From Proteobacteria bacterium UBA7415 (GTDB lineage Bacteria; Pseudomonadota; Gammaproteobacteria; Arenicellales; Arenicellaceae): a stretch of DNA of 64,000 nt. Of this stretch, positions 28,361 through 36,722 are shown piece after piece; positions within the stretch are counted from its first letter, which is position 1; every line of letters begins with the position of its first letter. The translations under genes were made by a program, and so were the position numbers. The notes beneath the pieces are model-generated. The model made no database searches. It was not told the origin of the DNA and saw only the letters and a list, made by a program, of their open reading frames with translations. The stretch covers positions 62,001-126,000 of the forward strand of contig DKML01000015.1 of NCBI GenBank assembly GCA_002470515.1. The letters are read 5' to 3'.

Positions 28361-29332
28361 TTATCCGAATAAACTTCGGTGTGACCGCGTACTGGGCGTA
28401 CGCTGATAGCGATGGTCTTCATAGAGCTGGCGCACAATATGCTCAGATCCCACCCAGTGGCCAAAGTGCTGCTCAAACTGGGTGATGAGCGTATGCCAAG
28501 CATCTTTATCTAAACTCAGCCTTTTTAGCAACCCCGGCTCATCGCTTGTGATAAACCCCTTTTTCGTAAGATGCACAATACGTCCGCTCCACTCGACTAA
28601 TTGGATGTAATCATCAAGCCTAAATGGGATTCCATTTGTCTTTTTATTGATACCTGTAAATTGGTCTAAACATCGAACAGGTTCGGTCTGTTTAGCTATC
28701 GAATTAATTCGACTCTTAATACTGGTGAAGTCCGAGTGTTCTGGAGTACGGGCTAGTTTTGCTCGAATAGGGTTTAAATCAACATAAGCCATACAAGCTA
28801 GCAACGCTCTGTCGTCCAACAAAGCTTGGCTTTTAAAACGACTTTCCCAAAAATGACCTTTACATTGGTCTTCTTCGTTAGCCATAACGGCTACCGCATG
28901 ATTGACGATTTTCATAAACCAAGAAATGCTCATCAGGCGGTCACGCCATAGAGCAACAGATTTATTTAGCTCATCTTGCTCAGCGATAGGCAAGACCTCA
29001 CCGGCCATGAATCGTCTGGAAAACACTGTGCCTGAATAGAGCGAATGCCACCGAACAATTACCTCTTTAGCAGACCAGTCCTTGGCTTGTTCAGGGCAAA
29101 CTCGAAGAACAACATGATAATGATTACTCATTACGGCGTACGCGCACACTTTAATGGCGAATGCTTCTGCTGTGTTTAACAGTTTCTGTTCGAGCCATTC
29201 TCGGCGGTGTTCGTACGACTTACCTGATTTACGGTCTTCGCCACAAAGAAACGCCTGGCGAACACAACGTGAGACGCAGTGGTAATAGGGCGTATCCGAA
29301 AGAGAGATAAGCGTGCTTCTAGGCTGAGTCAT
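28361..29332 (-). CDS. REP-associated tyrosine transposase (RAYT), IS200-like
   Basis: A 323-residue Y1 HUH transposase. The HUH motif is His71-Tyr-His73 (SNHYHVVLRV), preceded by YYHCVSR, and the catalytic Tyr is expected in MAYVDLNPIRAKL. The long, single-copy form without linked TnpB fits the REP-associated transposases that act on small palindromes rather than typical insertion sequences. It is intact. A decayed copy of its first 30 codons and its upstream region is at 17480-17645. It lies immediately beside the IS1111-type element on its right. Confidence 0.87.
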   Translation of the reverse strand: MTQPRSTLISLSDTPYYHCVSRCVRQAFLCGEDRKSGKSYEHRREWLEQKLLNTAEAFAIKVCAYAVMSNHYHVVLRVCPEQAKDWSAKEVIVRWHSLYSGTVFSRRFMAGEVLPIAEQDELNKSVALWRDRLMSISWFMKIVNHAVAVMANEEDQCKGHFWESRFKSQALLDDRALLACMAYVDLNPIRAKLARTPEHSDFTSIKSRINSIAKQTEPVRCLDQFTGINKKTNGIPFRLDDYIQLVEWSGRIVHLTKKGFITSDEPGLLKRLSLDKDAWHTLITQFEQHFGHWVGSEHIVRQLYEDHRYQRTPSTRSHRSLFG

Positions 29333-29405
29333 TCCGTTGGCTCATTTAGATTGAAGAGGCTTAGTTATAACCAGAACTTAACAATAGTGATAGTCTTAAA
29401 AGCGT
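29284..29405. repeat. Repeat shared with 17525-17640 (transposase 5' end and upstream DNA)
   Basis: The first 16 codons of the RAYT gene (minus strand) plus about 70 bases upstream are similar to 17525-17640, with matching blocks such as ATCCGAAAGAGAGATA, AGGCTGAGTC and GGCTCATT. The similarity stops close to 29405, about 10 bases before the left inverted repeat of the insertion sequence, so it marks the edge of the RAYT unit. Confidence 0.75.
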
Positions 29406-29484
29406 GTGATGAGATGGATACCTCGTCTTACGGCATCAAGTGCCAAAATGAGGTTCATCACAACCAACTGCGAGGTATCCACCT

Positions 29485-30501
29485 ATGAATAATCATACTG
29501 TTATTGGTGTCGATTTGGCAAAGACTGTCTTTCAAGTAGCCGTTCAACACGGCCAACAAATCACATCAAATAAGAAGCTCACTCGATCAAAACTGGTTGA
29601 GTTTATGACCCAACAACCACCGTCTGTGGTGGTTATGGAAGCGTGCTATACCGCGCACTATTGGGCGAGGGTGTGCGAAGCACATGGGCATACGGTTCGG
29701 CTCATCCCAGCACAACACGTAAAGCCGTTTACGCGCGGCAATAAAACCGATGCTAATGATGCGATAGCCATCATTGAGGCCGCGCAGCGGCCCAACATAA
29801 TTGATGTGCCTGTTAAAACTCAACATCAACAAGACATTCAGTCTCTGCACCGGATCCGCGAACGCTTGGTCGGCAACCGTACCGGCTTGATGAATCAAGT
29901 CAGGGGCTTGTTGGCCGAGTACGGATTAATTAGCGCTAAGGGCAACAAAGGCTTTGTTGTACTAATGGAACTCGCTCTAAACAGCGATGAATTATCATCG
30001 TTGATTAAAGATGAGGTGCAACGATCACTTGATGAGTTACAACTGTTACGTGACCGCACTGAGGCCATTGAAGCAACGCTTCGAGAGTACCTCAAAAGCG
30101 ACCGCCATTGCCAGATCATCAGCACGATTCCTGGTATCGGGGTAATTAACGCCACAGCTCTGGTCTGTAAGTTTGGTAACGGGTCACAGTTTAGGCAAGG
30201 ACGCTCACTTGCTGTAAACCTTGGGCTAACGCCCAAGCTCAGCGCGAGCGGCCTACGCTCGCAGATGCAGGGCATCAGCAAACGAGGTGATCCGTACTTA
30301 CGCAAACAGCTCATTCATGGTGCTCGCGCATTACTGGGTGTCTGTGATAAACGACCAGACGATGCTTTATGCCGGTGGGCGAATCGGATCAAACAACGCC
30401 GAGGCGGTCAGATAGCAACCGTAGCGATAGCCAATCGATTGGCTCGACTGGTCTGGGTGCTACTACACAAACAAGAAGTGTATCGACCGATGCCTGCGTG
30501 A
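29485..30501 (+). CDS. IS1111/IS110-family DEDD transposase
   Basis: A 338-residue transposase. The N-terminal DEDD part begins IGVDLAKTVFQV (Asp10), followed by VVMEACYTAHYW and KTDANDA, giving the acidic residues. The C-terminal Transposase_20 part has the ISTIPGIG helix-hairpin-helix and LRSQMQGISKRGD with the serine region thought to act in recombination. In this family transposition is guided by a structured RNA from the element. Intact and full length. The start ATG at 29485 follows an 11-bp inverted repeat arm that may also cover the ribosome site. Confidence 0.93.
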   Translation: MNNHTVIGVDLAKTVFQVAVQHGQQITSNKKLTRSKLVEFMTQQPPSVVVMEACYTAHYWARVCEAHGHTVRLIPAQHVKPFTRGNKTDANDAIAIIEAAQRPNIIDVPVKTQHQQDIQSLHRIRERLVGNRTGLMNQVRGLLAEYGLISAKGNKGFVVLMELALNSDELSSLIKDEVQRSLDELQLLRDRTEAIEATLREYLKSDRHCQIISTIPGIGVINATALVCKFGNGSQFRQGRSLAVNLGLTPKLSASGLRSQMQGISKRGDPYLRKQLIHGARALLGVCDKRPDDALCRWANRIKQRRGGQIATVAIANRLARLVWVLLHKQEVYRPMPA

Positions 30502-30826
30502 GAGCGGGCTGTAATCCTACCCAATAAAGCCGTACCAACAACTTAACGAATGACCATCCACTGTTGCCGTTACTGATGAGATAAAGGGTTAATCCCACCT
30601 GAGCAGAGCCTGTCTGGGACAAGGTTTTACACAAGACCGTGCGTGTGTTTAGGCCGCTCGGGTGCGGATCTTCATCTGGGCTCGATCACAGTTTACTGAT
30701 GATCATAGAGAAGCCGTATATATGTCAGCGCAACCTGTTTTTATCAGAGGGCAATAATGGTAATCATTCGTTAATAAGGAATCGATGCAAAGCATCGATA
30801 AGGCATTGCTATGCCTTTACAATGGG
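30502..30826 (+). ncRNA. Candidate bridge-RNA region of the IS1111-type element
   Basis: Non-coding DNA between the transposase stop and the right inverted repeat; in the IS1111 subgroup the guide (bridge) RNA is expected on this side. Two tandem perfect hairpins lie near its end: ATCGATGC-AAA-GCATCGAT (30781-30799) and AAGGCAT-TGCT-ATGCCTT (30800-30817). No promoter or RNA boundary can be read with certainty, so this is a region call, not a mapped transcript. Confidence 0.4.
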
Positions 30827-30847
30827 GAGGTATCCATATATGTCCCG

Positions 30848-32197
30848 TTAGTTATTCTCGAACCTTTGAAGATGAATGTCTCGACTTTTTGAGCCGCCGA
30901 TCAAAATCAATCTGGGAGCGTCTTGCTTTCTGATCCAAACAAAAGCTTGTTGACGATACTTGCTTGCAAGAGCGATAGCTTCGCCGCATTCAATGCCAAC
31001 AACCAAAATCGAAGGTTCGCTTGGCCAGCTAGAACCTTGCCCTTTACCCTCACCTAAAAAGTACTTATACCCAGCAAGCTCAATATCTTGTACTAACGCG
31101 GCGTGTGCCTTGATATTTTCATGATCGCTTAGCGGGTTACTATCTGGGTTATAAGCACTAATGAACGCAGCGGTGTTGGAGTTTGATTGTACGAGCAACT
31201 CTTCGACCTCTTTAGAGTACATACCGACATTTAGAACAATTGTTGCTTCACCATGAGTTACGCGATAATCAGTAGCTATATATGCATTCACAAGATCATC
31301 CGAGACTTCTTCAGCCGCGGCTTTTAAAGATTTCAACAAAATTGATTTTTCATGAAGTAGTCGGGGTGAAACGACATGGCCCACTCTAGATCTTATGCGC
31401 GACTCTAGTGTTTCCTCTGCGTCTAATATGGCTCCCTGTGTGTTATTCCCTTCTGGACCGTAACCCAAATTTTGCAAAACCTGACTTTTTGCAGACCGCA
31501 CTCTTGGATGATGATAAAGGTCATTAATGGTTGGTATTAAGATCGGTGCACTCATATTTACGGGATCATCACTTGAAGACAGTTTATCTAGAATTTCAAC
31601 AATATCATCATATCCGTGTTTTTTAGCATAATCATGTAGAGACTCCCCGCTCTCCATGGTTAATATAGTTGACGCTCCTTTTTCTATGAGAGCAGCAACG
31701 GCTTTCGTGTCTCCTCGGCGCACCGCATTTAATAGATTGCCCGTCGCTTTCTCGGCTTTGCGGGCTTTACCTAATTCCGCTCTCACTCTTTCCTTTTCTA
31801 AGTTTCTTTCCTTTCTTACACGGTCGTACTCGCGATGAGCCTGATATTCGGCCCAAGACCTTGCACCTTTAGCGAAGTAATCATAACTGCAAGTGTTGCT
31901 CACTACCCAATCAAATGCGTCGGAAACAGGTTCTTCTAAATCCCCAATAAGACGTTGAAGGTGTGTAACGCTGCCAACCCCGCTAATAGAGTCTTCGTAC
32001 ATTGCTAAGCCCTTTATCAAAGCAATTTTTTCGGATCTATTCAGGGGGCTTATTTGAGCCAAGGCTCTTGCCCCAACCGAAGCGCTGTATTTGCGTGCTA
32101 CTGAAGGTTTAGCCCACCCGGGCAGCTTGCGGAGTTCCTCGGCGTTTTCTTTCAGTCCAGCAGCTATTAATGCGTTTAAAAAATAGGTTGTTTCCAT
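30848..32197 (-). CDS. Ankyrin-repeat protein with C-terminal DUF3293 domain
   Basis: A 449-residue protein. Residues 1-105 are a helical region I do not recognise; 106-150 is a charged helix (REYDRVRKERNLEKERVRAEL) likely a coiled coil; about 152-205 holds one to two ankyrin-type repeats (LLNAVRRGDTKAVAALIEKGAS, then LHDYAKKHGYDDIVEIL); residues 340-440 match DUF3293 (FISAYNPDSNPL ... WPSEPSILVVGI ... RQQAFVWIRK). The stop lies 11 bases past the right repeat of the insertion sequence, so its 3' flank has been replaced by the element. Function unknown; accessory-region context. An 8-base-plus leader separates it from the truncated primase gene upstream. Confidence 0.7.
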   Translation of the reverse strand: METTYFLNALIAAGLKENAEELRKLPGWAKPSVARKYSASVGARALAQISPLNRSEKIALIKGLAMYEDSISGVGSVTHLQRLIGDLEEPVSDAFDWVVSNTCSYDYFAKGARSWAEYQAHREYDRVRKERNLEKERVRAELGKARKAEKATGNLLNAVRRGDTKAVAALIEKGASTILTMESGESLHDYAKKHGYDDIVEILDKLSSSDDPVNMSAPILIPTINDLYHHPRVRSAKSQVLQNLGYGPEGNNTQGAILDAEETLESRIRSRVGHVVSPRLLHEKSILLKSLKAAAEEVSDDLVNAYIATDYRVTHGEATIVLNVGMYSKEVEELLVQSNSNTAAFISAYNPDSNPLSDHENIKAHAALVQDIELAGYKYFLGEGKGQGSSWPSEPSILVVGIECGEAIALASKYRQQAFVWIRKQDAPRLILIGGSKSRDIHLQRFENN

Positions 32198-32207
32198 TTA
32201 AGCTCCC

Positions 32208-32504
32208 TCAAGCCGCAACACTACTCATTAAAGCGTGTGTCCTGCTAGTTCTTCGACCTTGCGTGTTTTTCCATCGGTTAGCAAACACATCTGTTCTTCC
32301 TTTAAACAGGCTCATGAATAATTTTACTTTTTGATCGGCTGAGAGTGTCTTTGAGTTTTGTGTGGTTGCTATTGAGCCCGCACTGCTATTTAACAAAATC
32401 TTTTTCTCTGTCAACAGCTCCTTTTTTTGCCGTTCTAGTTCGACTAGCTGTTGTTCGATAATGTTTAGTTTATCTTCATTCATTATGTGATCGCAGGCTG
32501 ACAT
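32208..32504 (-). pseudogene. Truncated N-terminus of a TOTE-type archaeo-eukaryotic primase
   Basis: A 98-residue remnant. After a coiled-coil (EQQLVELERQKKELLTEKK) comes LSADQKVKLFMSLFKGRTDVFANRWKN, which is the opening of the primase domain found in TOTE conflict-system proteins, normally followed by a cysteine-rich NEW-type segment and hundreds of residues more with helicase and nuclease domains. Here the match ends at KNTQGR and the frame closes 20 codons later without any of those domains. It is therefore a stump left by deletion. An internal ATG at 32483 is an alternative start. It lies directly upstream of the ankyrin-DUF3293 gene. Confidence 0.7.
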
Positions 32505-32576
32505 AGAATACGGATCAGCGCCTGCTCCGACTATTTACAGTTCGCCAGTTAATTTTTTCAGGGTTCCATATCGAAT

Positions 32577-33740
32577 TTATTTTTGAAACATAACGATGAG
32601 TTTTTGCATTATTTTTTCGAGTGAAAGCACCGTTATCTCGTTTGGCAGCTTATATTCATCGCCACCTAAATGAACAACCCATTTAGATGTTGGGTTTATA
32701 TCTTCACAAGCAATATGAAAGCCTTTGCTTAGCGTTGGAGAGCTTGAGCGTTTGATTTCAATTGCAATCAGTTCGTCTGCGAAGCTCAGCAAAAGGTCGA
32801 TTTCAACACCCGTTGCGGTTCGGTAAAAATAAGCATCCACATTTCGTGGGCAAATAGACAGGATGTTTTCTATCACAAACCCCTCCCAGCTATTGCCAGA
32901 AACAGGGTGGCCTAATAAACCGTCGTAGGTAGAAATATTTAGTAGTGCGTGAACTAAGCCACTATCACGAACATAGGTCTTGGCGCTTTTCACTAAGCGT
33001 TTTTTTGTATTCGTGTGCCAGGGGCGTAGCTTTCGAACCAGCATTAAATCGACCATCAAATCAAGATAGCGACTCGCGGACTGCCCTGAAATTCCAAGAC
33101 TGCCGGCCATTTGTGCTGCGTTAAATAATTGGCCTTGGTTGTGAGCAAGCATTGTCCAAAATCGTTGTAGCGTTTCGGCAGGAACACGCATCCCTAGCAT
33201 TGGAATATCTCGTTCGAGATAGGTTCTAATAAAGTCCAGGCGCCAACTTAAATCATTGTCGTCATTAACGTATGCTTCAGGAAACCCACCGCGTAACCAA
33301 AGAGCACCTTCGTTTTCCTGATTAACTTCTAATAAGTTAAGAGGAAATAGCTCTTGGTAGGAAATGCGTCCCGCTAGTGATTCTGAAGATTGGTTTAATA
33401 ACTCGTTAGACGCGGAGCCCAGTAATAGAAATTGAGAAAATGTATGACTATTGCGTCGGTTGCGATCAATCTGGCTTCTTAATATTGGGAATAAATCAGG
33501 TCGCCTTTGAACTTCATCAATAATAATCAGTCGGTCAGCATATTGATCAAAGTAATAACTTGGATCGCCAAGCTTTTGAATATCCCTGGGGTCTTCAAGA
33601 TCAATATAAATACTTTCAAGCTTATCTGATATTTTATGAGCGAGAGTCGTCTTGCCAACTTGCCGCGGCCCTAACAACGCAACAGCAGCAGACTTTTTAA
33701 GTTGACTGTGTATTTTTGAGTAAAGTTGTCTTTCTAACAT
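32577..33740 (-). CDS. AAA-family ATPase with DUF4143 domain
   Basis: A 387-residue protein. The N-terminal AAA_14 part has Walker A LLGPRQVGKTTL (about residues 22-33) and Walker B RLIIIDEVQRRPDLF, and LLLGSASNELL for sensor 1. The C-terminal half is DUF4143, with SGQSASRYLDLMVDLMLV winged-helix-like and a PD-(D/E)xK-like tail GVEIDLLL...IAIEIKRSS. This is a very common family, usually stand-alone in accessory DNA, without a settled role. It is the last gene before the left end of the tRNA-Phe island. Confidence 0.9.
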   Translation of the reverse strand: MLERQLYSKIHSQLKKSAAVALLGPRQVGKTTLAHKISDKLESIYIDLEDPRDIQKLGDPSYYFDQYADRLIIIDEVQRRPDLFPILRSQIDRNRRNSHTFSQFLLLGSASNELLNQSSESLAGRISYQELFPLNLLEVNQENEGALWLRGGFPEAYVNDDNDLSWRLDFIRTYLERDIPMLGMRVPAETLQRFWTMLAHNQGQLFNAAQMAGSLGISGQSASRYLDLMVDLMLVRKLRPWHTNTKKRLVKSAKTYVRDSGLVHALLNISTYDGLLGHPVSGNSWEGFVIENILSICPRNVDAYFYRTATGVEIDLLLSFADELIAIEIKRSSSPTLSKGFHIACEDINPTSKWVVHLGGDEYKLPNEITVLSLEKIMQKLIVMFQK

Positions 33741-33984
33741 GGTTGTAAATATACCAGATTATGGAGTATTTACAATGTTGATCGAAGATTGTTGGGTGAT
33801 TGTATATCTTCCATTCGATGGTAGATATACAAATGCTTTAGAGTAATTATTGGTTTAATAATTGAGTTTGTTAAAACTATAGAGCCGATTAAGCAAGGGA
33901 AATGTACTGAACTGTACCGTTTTAAAACTAAGAGATAATGCCAATAATTTAATCGAATATAAGGTATTGATAAATATAAGAAAA

Positions 33985-34033
33985 ATGGTGGCCAGGGACA
34001 GAATCGAACTGCCGACACGGGGATTTTCAGTCC
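33985..34033. repeat. Left attachment site (attL) of the tRNA-Phe island
   Basis: A 49-base perfect copy of 46799-46847, that is, the 3' part of tRNA-Phe from the anticodon region to CCA plus one flanking base. Beyond it the sequences differ (TTTGC against CCTGC). It is the leftover 3' end of the tRNA gene displaced when the element inserted. Confidence 0.93.
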
Positions 34034-34151
34034 TTTGCTTGCGGTCTTGACTGAGCTTGACTCAACTTAATTAATCTGCCATTTATTATTATATTCAATA
34101 GGTTATAATCATACCGAGTTTAATAGCGATTAACCGAAATTGACGTAATTT

Positions 34152-34170
34152 CGTGACCTTATCGTGACCA
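34152..34170. promoter_or_regulatory. Candidate left integrase arm-type site
   Basis: CGTGACCTTATCGTGACCA: two CGTGACC motifs 11 bases apart, 119 bases inside attL. It matches the right-end copy at 46704-46722 at 17 of 19 bases. Position and symmetry between both ends suggest integrase arm binding sites. Confidence 0.5.
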
Positions 34171-34184
34171 AAATTGAATTGATT

Positions 34185-35504
34185 ATGCCTGAACATATTA
34201 ACTTCACTAAAGCTACTCTGGATTCCCTGCCAAATTCAGTGAAAGGTAAGCGCACCTACTACCTTGACGAGAATAAAAAATCCGATGACATAAAGGGCTT
34301 TGGTGTTGTTGTCGAGCACAATGGTAAAAAACATTTTGTACTGACTCAGTACTTTAAAAGAGACAGGCAAACAGTGCGCTTGAGGTGCGGTGAATGGCCG
34401 CTCGTCAAAATTGATGTAGCTAGGAATCGTGCGCGAGAATTGCAGCACTCATTGATAAGCGGAATCCATCCACGGGATATTGAAAAGCAAAAGCTAATTG
34501 ATAGAAAGGCTCAAAAGGTTGAAGACTTGCGAGGGAGCGTAACGCTAAAGGATGTCTGGGATGAGTATATTGAGGCTAACAAGTCCAATTGGAGTGAGTC
34601 GCACTATAAAGACCACCAAAAGTCCATGCAGCCTGCGGGTCTGAAACGACGGCGTTCCAATAAAAAAACTGTTGCTGGAGTGTTAAATAGCTTTTCTGCT
34701 GTGCGGCTGGCTGATTTCACATCAGAGACGATTGTGCGATGGATAGAAAAGGAGAAAAAGACTCGGCCAACCGTGACAGCGCGAGGATATAGATTATTAC
34801 GCGCGTGTCTGAACTGGGCCGACGGAGAGGAAAGGTATCAAGACCTAGCCGACGTGGACAGGCTATTTAAAAATGGGATGATTCGTAAATCACTACCCAA
34901 AATAAAAGCTAAGCAGGATGCTTTAGAGAGTCAGCATTTACCTCACTGGTTTAAGGCTGTAAGGATGATCGACAATCCAGTCATCTCGGCGTATCTCCAA
35001 GGGCTATTAATAACAGGTGCTAGGCGCGAAGAGTTAGCGGGGTTGAAGTGGGAGGATGCAGATTTTCAATGGAATAGTGTGCGCATTAAGGACAAAGTGG
35101 AAGGTGAACGGGTAATCCCACTAACGCCGTACCTCGCTAATTTGTTGAACGCGCTCCCTCGCAGAAATGAATGGGTGTTCAGTAGCCCGCAATCTGAATC
35201 AGGTCGGCTGAGAGACCCTTACAGAAAACATGTAAATGCGCTAGCGCTGGCGGGGTTGCCTCCCGTATCACTTCATGGTTTGAGGCGGAGTTTTGGGAGT
35301 TTGTCCGAATGGGTAGAGTGTCCCGTTGGTGTTGTTGCTCAGATTCAAGGGCATAAGCCAAGCGCTATTGCTGAAAAGCATTACAGAGTGCGGCCTCTAG
35401 ATCTTTTGAGGCTATGGCATACCCGAATTGAAGCGAAGATTCTTGAATTCGCTGGTTTAGAGCAACCAACAGGTCCGCTAGAGCACATAAGGGCAGTAAG
35501 ATGA
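34185..35504 (+). CDS. Tyrosine-type site-specific integrase
   Basis: A 439-residue P4-like integrase with an N-terminal arm-binding domain (about 40-90), a SAM-like core-binding domain (120-205) and the catalytic domain. Catalytic residues, numbered from the ATG at 34185: Arg280 (TGARREEL), His364 and Arg367 (SLHGLRRSF), His390 (IQGHKPS) and Tyr400 (EKHYRVR). A GTG at 34164 falls inside the candidate arm site, and relatives begin INFTKAxL, so the ATG is preferred. It lies next to attL and should catalyse insertion into and excision from tRNA-Phe. Its stop overlaps the next gene's start (ATGA). Confidence 0.94.
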   Translation: MPEHINFTKATLDSLPNSVKGKRTYYLDENKKSDDIKGFGVVVEHNGKKHFVLTQYFKRDRQTVRLRCGEWPLVKIDVARNRARELQHSLISGIHPRDIEKQKLIDRKAQKVEDLRGSVTLKDVWDEYIEANKSNWSESHYKDHQKSMQPAGLKRRRSNKKTVAGVLNSFSAVRLADFTSETIVRWIEKEKKTRPTVTARGYRLLRACLNWADGEERYQDLADVDRLFKNGMIRKSLPKIKAKQDALESQHLPHWFKAVRMIDNPVISAYLQGLLITGARREELAGLKWEDADFQWNSVRIKDKVEGERVIPLTPYLANLLNALPRRNEWVFSSPQSESGRLRDPYRKHVNALALAGLPPVSLHGLRRSFGSLSEWVECPVGVVAQIQGHKPSAIAEKHYRVRPLDLLRLWHTRIEAKILEFAGLEQPTGPLEHIRAVR

Positions 35505-36256
35505 GAGAGTTCAGTGAAGCGGAGTTAGTTGCCGAAACCAAACAGGAGAAGATAAAGGTTATTTTACGCTTGGGTGGTTACGATTATCCTATACATGGCA
35601 AATGGCATGTCCATGCTCCTCTGCCGGAGATTACAAGGGGTGTGGCGGCTTATAGGTATGGTATTCAGGAATATGAACGAGCGGAAGAGAAGATGCAGCA
35701 GAGCCTTCATCATCACGATGAATTAGCTGTCTTAAGTGAAAAACTTCTAGATGACCAGTATCAGAAAGCTTTAGATCTCTACATTTCTAATTGGAATGAA
35801 TTCAAAAGCGAAGAGCATAGAAAGAGCCTAGCTAGGGAAGTGGCTAAAAAACGAATAGGGGGTTTGTTATCGGAAGGCTACAAATCTGACAAGAATGAAG
35901 TGCGAGCGGAGTATCAAGCCCTGCGAGCGACTCTTTCCCATATTAGTGATCAGTATGCAGCGGAAACGATTAAGGCTGCTGAGCGTTCGCAAGAGGCATT
36001 GAAGGAGGCGTTGAAATCAATCCGCCGCCTAGATAGGAATCTTAACCCATTAAAATTCCCGTCAACCTGGCAGAACACTTTGAATTTCATAAATGCCGTT
36101 TGCCCAGCATTAAGGTTACCTCAAAAGAAAGGATTTCATGCGCAGATCAAACAGGCAGAGAAAAATGGGGCGACGATATGCTTGTTTGACCTAAATAGTA
36201 CCGACAATGCTTGGAGCCAAGTTTTTGGTGAAATTCAAAAAGAAGATCGGCCTTAG
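35501..36256 (+). CDS. Island protein of unknown function with long coiled coil
   Basis: A 251-residue protein, not recognised. The start ATG overlaps the integrase stop by 4 bases, so it is translated with the integrase. Residues 1-60 are mixed (DYPIHGKWHVHAPL); residues 62-190 are strongly helical and charged (YERAEEKMQQSLHHHDEL... SQEALKEALKSIRRLDRNL), predicted coiled coil; the C-terminal part ends in a small alpha-beta piece (ATICLFDLNSTDNAWSQVF). The coupling to the integrase suggests a role in recombination or element control, which is inference. The following 220 bases hold no gene. Confidence 0.6.
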   Translation: MREFSEAELVAETKQEKIKVILRLGGYDYPIHGKWHVHAPLPEITRGVAAYRYGIQEYERAEEKMQQSLHHHDELAVLSEKLLDDQYQKALDLYISNWNEFKSEEHRKSLAREVAKKRIGGLLSEGYKSDKNEVRAEYQALRATLSHISDQYAAETIKAAERSQEALKEALKSIRRLDRNLNPLKFPSTWQNTLNFINAVCPALRLPQKKGFHAQIKQAEKNGATICLFDLNSTDNAWSQVFGEIQKEDRP

Positions 36257-36476
36257 CAAGACTTAAACATAGATTTTTCATCCGTAGGATGCAAAAAGGA
36301 ACCCCTCCCTATTGGTTATGTTCTCGTAACTAATTGATATAAATCATATTAATCTCTTTAGATCTAAAAATAAAACGCTTGCCAAGGGAGGGTATCTCTC
36401 TCCGAAAATGTAAAACGCTGTAGGCATGGGTTAAATCCAACCTGTGTTCAACTAACTTGAAAAAGCGTGATTACAT

Positions 36477-36722
36477 ATGAATAGACAAGAGATTTTATTA
36501 GATATTGCTCAGACCCTAAATTGCTCAGTAAAAGAAGTGCCTGGTGATTTTCCGGACAAGCAATTGAATGCGATTTTTGGCCTCGCACAAGGAACGCTTG
36601 AGGTGAGGCGCTCTCGCGGTGAAATAGATATTCCAAGCTATAAATTAGGTCGCTCACGTCGCACACCATTGTGTGCCGTTATCCAATTTAAGCTCTCACA
36701 AATCAGTGATGGGGGTGTCTAA
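36477..36722 (+). CDS. Small HTH protein, excisionase/AlpA-like
   Basis: An 81-residue basic protein. The segment FGLAQGTLEVRRSRGEIDIPSYK followed by LGRSRRT and AVIQF resembles the winged-helix of AlpA/excisionase proteins (GTLxxxRSxGxxxPxxKxGR...Y...I). Such proteins bind the element ends to drive excision or switch on satellite genes. Its TAA overlaps the ATG of the next gene (TAATG), so translation is coupled. Homology is by pattern only. Confidence 0.55.
   Translation: MNRQEILLDIAQTLNCSVKEVPGDFPDKQLNAIFGLAQGTLEVRRSRGEIDIPSYKLGRSRRTPLCAVIQFKLSQISDGGV

Larger units (their letters stand above)
29414..30837 (+). mobile_element. IS1111-type (IS110 family) insertion sequence
   Basis: The transposase gene is flanked by subterminal inverted repeats: ATGGATACCTC (29414-29424) at the left and GAGGTATCCAT (30827-30837) at the right, 11 of 11 matching. 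Subterminal repeats are characteristic of the IS1111 subgroup, unlike the IS110 subgroup proper. The exact outer ends lie a few bases outside these and cannot be fixed without an empty site. A third copy (CGAGGTATCCA, 29471-29481) overlaps the leader just before the transposase ATG and is a perfect inverted partner of the left repeat. Confidence 0.83.

Noticed and set aside
36334..36347. TTGATATAAATCAT resembling an FNR box upstream of the HTH gene
   Set aside because: The second half is ATCAT, not ATCAA, and the region is AT-rich, so chance is likely.
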